From positions 255,872 through 319,871 of the forward strand of contig CAVXSP010000003.1 in the NCBI GenBank assembly GCA_963764505.1: a DNA stretch of 64,000 bases. The letters are read 5' to 3'. This document shows, piece by piece, positions 61,348 to 64,000 of this stretch. The notes beneath the pieces are model-generated. The model did no database searches and had not been told where the DNA came from. It saw nothing but the letters and a program-made list of their open reading frames with translations. Source of the DNA: CAVXSP01 sp963764505. GTDB lineage: Bacteria > Acidobacteriota > Vicinamibacteria > Vicinamibacterales > SCN-69-37. The position numbers and the translations under genes are program-made. Position 1 is the stretch's first letter. Each line of letters begins with the position of its first letter.

Positions 61348-62430
61348 GGGACCAGGTTGTTCCCGAGAACCGACAGTCATGTTTACCGCAGACGATGGAG
61401 AAGCTCTCACCGCCGAAGCATTGAAGCGCGTGATGGCTGTCTTCCATCGCGCGCTCAAACAGAGCGACAGCCACGCAGCTCACGTCCTGAACGCACTGCA
61501 CAACAAATCGCGTCTAGAGGTACGCACGCCAGCACAGAGAACGAGCAGGATTCCGCCGCCGCCTCCGAAAGCGGTGGGACCATCCGTTCGGATTGTTCCA
61601 CATGTTTATGACCGTCTATCGCGAAAGTGGCGAGGCACTGGGCAAATGCGCTGCTTGGAACGACTGCTGACGGACGCCCGCTGACCGCAAGACTCGTGAT
61701 TGAGCTTCACGCCCGCTCTTGTCAGGTCTTGTATGAAATCATCACGTTAATCGAAGGAGGGTTTGCGGACGGCGCCATGTCACGTTGTCGGACTCTTCAC
61801 GAAATTGCCGTCACAGCCATGTTCCTGCAGCAAGGCGACGACAAACTCGCGGCGAGATATATCGATCACCAAGTCGTGGAGTCTTGGAAAGCCGTTCTGA
61901 AGCATGTCAAATACCAGGGCCGGATATCGGAGCGCCCCCCTTCTCTGAAGGCGCAGCAGACGCTCAAGATTCGTTACGACTCGGTCGTCGCGAAGTTACG
62001 GAAAGGAATTCAAAGAACAGTACGGCTGGGCCGCCGAACAACTCCAAAAGGAGCGCCCGTCTTTCGCCGCATATCAAACTCCCAGCGGATCCTCCACCAT
62101 CTACGCCCGTACGATCAGTTGGCGAGCCATCCCGTGCACGCGAATTCGAAGGGACTGTACTTCAAGCTTGGTGCCTTGGGCCGACGGGGCATGTTGGCGA
62201 GCGCTACGAATGATGGCTTCGCAACACCAGCATCGACGGCTGTCGTCTCCGCGGTTCAGATTCTCTGTGCGTTGATGATGCTCACTCCGAGCTTAGACGC
62301 AATCGTTAACATCAAGTTAGTCAAGAAGCTCTCGCACGAGGTGGAACTCGCATTTGCACAGACGCAGCGCTCCGAGATAAAGCGGTTCAGGGATTTCGAT
62401 CGCTCGATCCGCAAGTCGGATAGGTCATAG
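61348..62430 (+). pseudogene. 3' part of a DUF5677-type gene
   Basis: After the element, MFTADDGEALTAEALKRVMA (from 61380) continues in one frame, then RRWDHPFGLFHMFMTVYRES in a second, then from about 61627 the intact DUF5677 domain: LTARLVIELHARSCQVLYEI, GGFADGAMSRCRTLHEIAVT, AARYIDHQVVESWKAVLKHV, ending at 62430. DUF5677 is a helical domain of unknown function, common in mobile regions. With the 58352 part it gives a protein of about 450 residues. Confidence 0.7.
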
Positions 62431-62472
62431 ACGGCCCTATCTTCGTAGTCGATGTTGTGACCGGCTCTGTGA

Positions 62473-62997
62473 TCACGCGACAAGAATTGCGACCGCACGC
62501 TGAATTCCTATTTTTTCGGATTTCCGGCGCTGACACAGACGCAACGCGAACGGTATCATGGATATTGTGAATCTGAGTCCACCCAGCAGGGGACGCCTTG
62601 ACGAGCCATCCCCATCCCACTTCGACTTTCGGCTTCGGCGCCTGCTGCGGGCCCGTACAGACCGTCTTGCCAGAGGAGAGTCTCGACCGACGACGGTGCG
62701 CCCGACCGTATCGGTCCAGCGAAACAGACCTGTCAAATCACGCATCCAGCCGAGTGAACGCGCCACCGATGGATTGAATGCCAGCCAGCGTTCTCCGGGC
62801 GTCTCGAATCGATAGCCGTTCTGAACGCCGACGATGTGTTTCGCCGGTCCTCCCAAACCGTCGTAGTCCTTGACGAGCTCATGTTGCCACTCTACGCACA
62901 GACGCAGCAGCGGGTTGTCTTCGTTGAGGAGCGAAACTGGCGGCACGCCCCCACACGAACGCACCCATTCGAGTCTCCTCAGGTCTGTCCCACTCAA
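62473..62997 (-). CDS. Unidentified protein, right-edge gene set
   Basis: The first ~105 residues look like real protein (LRRLEWVRSCGGVPPVSLLN, LCVEWQHELVKDYDGLGG, ETPGERWLAFNPSVARSLGW), rich in Trp and without low complexity. The last ~60 residues are basic and may follow a frameshift. Start is a TTG and uncertain. It is in the same frame as the gene to its right, separated by one TGA (63037-63039) and 13 codons, so the two might be one gene with a nonsense change. Confidence 0.45.
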   Translation of the reverse strand: MSGTDLRRLEWVRSCGGVPPVSLLNEDNPLLRLCVEWQHELVKDYDGLGGPAKHIVGVQNGYRFETPGERWLAFNPSVARSLGWMRDLTGLFRWTDTVGRTVVGRDSPLARRSVRARSRRRSRKSKWDGDGSSRRPLLGGLRFTISMIPFALRLCQRRKSEKIGIQRAVAILVA

Positions 62998-63036
62998 GCC
63001 ATCGCAGGTGAGTCTCCTCCGCGAGGACGACTCCGC

Positions 63037-63678
63037 TCAAGAATCTCTTCGGGTTGCAGCAGTGCGGATTGATTGATCGACACGCGGGCTTCCCATCCGG
63101 TACCGTAAGGAGCCGTTCTCCGCTCGTTCGCGAATTGGCTCTATTGATGTAGGCCGGAGACCTGGCCGATGCAGGAGCATCATGGGATTGCCAGCTCGCA
63201 AGATGATGTCGACTGACTCGAGCGCCTCTTCTGGAATCCGTCCCGCGTCAATTAATTCCGTCGCGGCGACTCCGAGGGCCCTGCGCGCTAACGCGGCGCG
63301 AGGACGGCGAAACACTAACTTAAGTTCCATTCCATCGAGTCGTCGACGAAGCTCATGTTCAGCGTTGTCAAAGTCTGCGCCGCCCAGTTCAACCATCAGC
63401 TCCGCAGCCCGCTGGTAGACGGCCTCCGGCTGGACGTTCGCAATTTCTGCGATTAATTTCGCCTCGCCACGAAACGGGCTGATTCTAAGCTCGGCAGCGT
63501 CTTCAGTGGGAGGCAGGAACTCTCGTGAGGAGACTGGGATGTCCACGGAGCCGGCGCCCCGTTTTCTGGTACTTCCGGGTCCGCCGTAGATCATACGCAG
63601 GTGGTAGATCGTGGCGTTCAGGCCTACGAACCGCCGCCGGTATGCCCGTCCTCGCAGAAACGGATGGTGCCTGCGCAA
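63037..63678 (-). CDS. Unidentified protein, right-edge gene set
   Basis: 213 residues. The body from about residue 29 (MIYGGPGSTRKRGAGSVDIP) reads as a real helical protein (GEAKLIAEIANVQPEAVYQR, AAELMVELGGADFDNAEHEL, VDIILRAGNPMMLLHRPG). No family recognised. An internal ATG at residue 29 is a likelier start than the ATG at 63678. It lies 52 bp downstream of the gene cut by the window edge. Confidence 0.45.
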   Translation of the reverse strand: MRRHHPFLRGRAYRRRFVGLNATIYHLRMIYGGPGSTRKRGAGSVDIPVSSREFLPPTEDAAELRISPFRGEAKLIAEIANVQPEAVYQRAAELMVELGGADFDNAEHELRRRLDGMELKLVFRRPRAALARRALGVAATELIDAGRIPEEALESVDIILRAGNPMMLLHRPGLRPTSIEPIRERAENGSLRYRMGSPRVDQSIRTAATRRDS

Positions 63679-63730
63679 AGCCGCTGGGCAAGACGCCGAA
63701 CCCCAAAGTGGCTCGCCACTGTCAGGTCGC

Positions 63731-64000
63731 TCAGCTGACTGTTGAAAGGTGCGAGAACAGCTGCATCATGGACTGCCGCAGCAGACAACGTGATCGCAGG
63801 TAGCCCAAGCTCCGTAGGGCTTGTTGATATGTAACGAGATGTACCCAGTCTCGCACCGTCCCATCCCGGCGCTCCAACAACTCGATCAACGCATGCTGCG
63901 CCGAGCGGGACAGGGCGTTCGCAGGGTTGTCGAGGTATTCCATCACCCACGCGCCGATAGCAGTCGCCTCTTCAGGTCCACCGGCCTCCGTCGGCGCGAG
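63731..64000 (-). CDS. Unidentified protein, partial at right edge
   Basis: 90 visible codons in an open frame that continues past the edge: EATAIGAWVMEYLDNPANAL, SRSAQHALIELLERRDGTV, RDWVHLVTYQQALRSLGYLR and stop at 63731. Helical, no signal peptide, no family recognised. First visible gene of a three-gene same-strand group. Confidence 0.45.
   Translation of the reverse strand, partial: LAPTEAGGPEEATAIGAWVMEYLDNPANALSRSAQHALIELLERRDGTVRDWVHLVTYQQALRSLGYLRSRCLLRQSMMQLFSHLSTVS

Overview
The window is a GC-rich bacterial chromosome segment. Gene content (PQQ-type beta-propeller proteins, PadR/PspC pair, DUF2064 and DUF4203 proteins, an N-terminal transcription-regulator-like domain joined to a PD40 propeller, ECF41 sigma factor) and base composition suggest an Acidobacteriota relative, perhaps Vicinamibacteria-like. 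This is inference; no rRNA is present to settle it.

Layout. 1-5.06 kb: metal-handling block (P1B-type ATPase running off the left edge, a frameshifted zinc alcohol dehydrogenase, a Tat/lipoprotein multicopper oxidase with a Met-rich loop, DUF302 protein, a 29-residue membrane peptide). 5.4-6.4 kb: IS5-family element. 6.7-9.1 kb: metallo-beta-lactamase-fold hydrolase and an atypical short-chain dehydrogenase next to an Rrf2 regulator with a palindromic operator. 9.2-10.6 kb: IS256-family element. 10.8-15.3 kb: a small island bounded by tRNA-Asn and a 46-bp copy of its 3' part, carrying a PemK-type toxin-antitoxin pair and a decayed primase-helicase-nuclease gene of the TOTE conflict-system type.

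15.7-42.3 kb is a well-preserved core: DJ-1/PfpI, OsmC, ffs-dnaX-ybaB-recR, a hybrid histidine kinase, sugar-acid catabolism genes (IlvD/Edd dehydratase, MFS carrier, UxaA-type dehydratase, LarA-like protein, Gfo/Idh/MocA oxidoreductase), a quinoprotein, PadR-PspC, and an arsenic cluster (arsR divergent from arsM, an aqpS relic, and two arsC genes). Three intergenic spacers here carry different heptanucleotide tandem repeats.

42.4-50.3 kb is an ECF41 (SigJ) locus with the associated carboxymuconolactone decarboxylase, oxidoreductase and epimerase-type genes, several of them reduced to relics. I can read three candidate ECF41 promoters (TGTCACA, 15-16 bp, CGTC): one before sigJ itself, one divergent before a small membrane protein, and one before the decarboxylase gene. 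From 50.5 kb to the right edge lies accessory DNA: VapBC-like modules, an IS110-family element, three 5'-half copies of tRNA-Ser(GGA), truncated membrane-protein genes, an IS21-family element that has split a DUF5677 gene, and an unidentified co-directional gene set cut by the right edge.

Frameshifts and in-frame stops are concentrated in the accessory blocks and are absent from the genes I read in 15.7-42.3 kb, so most of them look like real decay rather than base-calling error.
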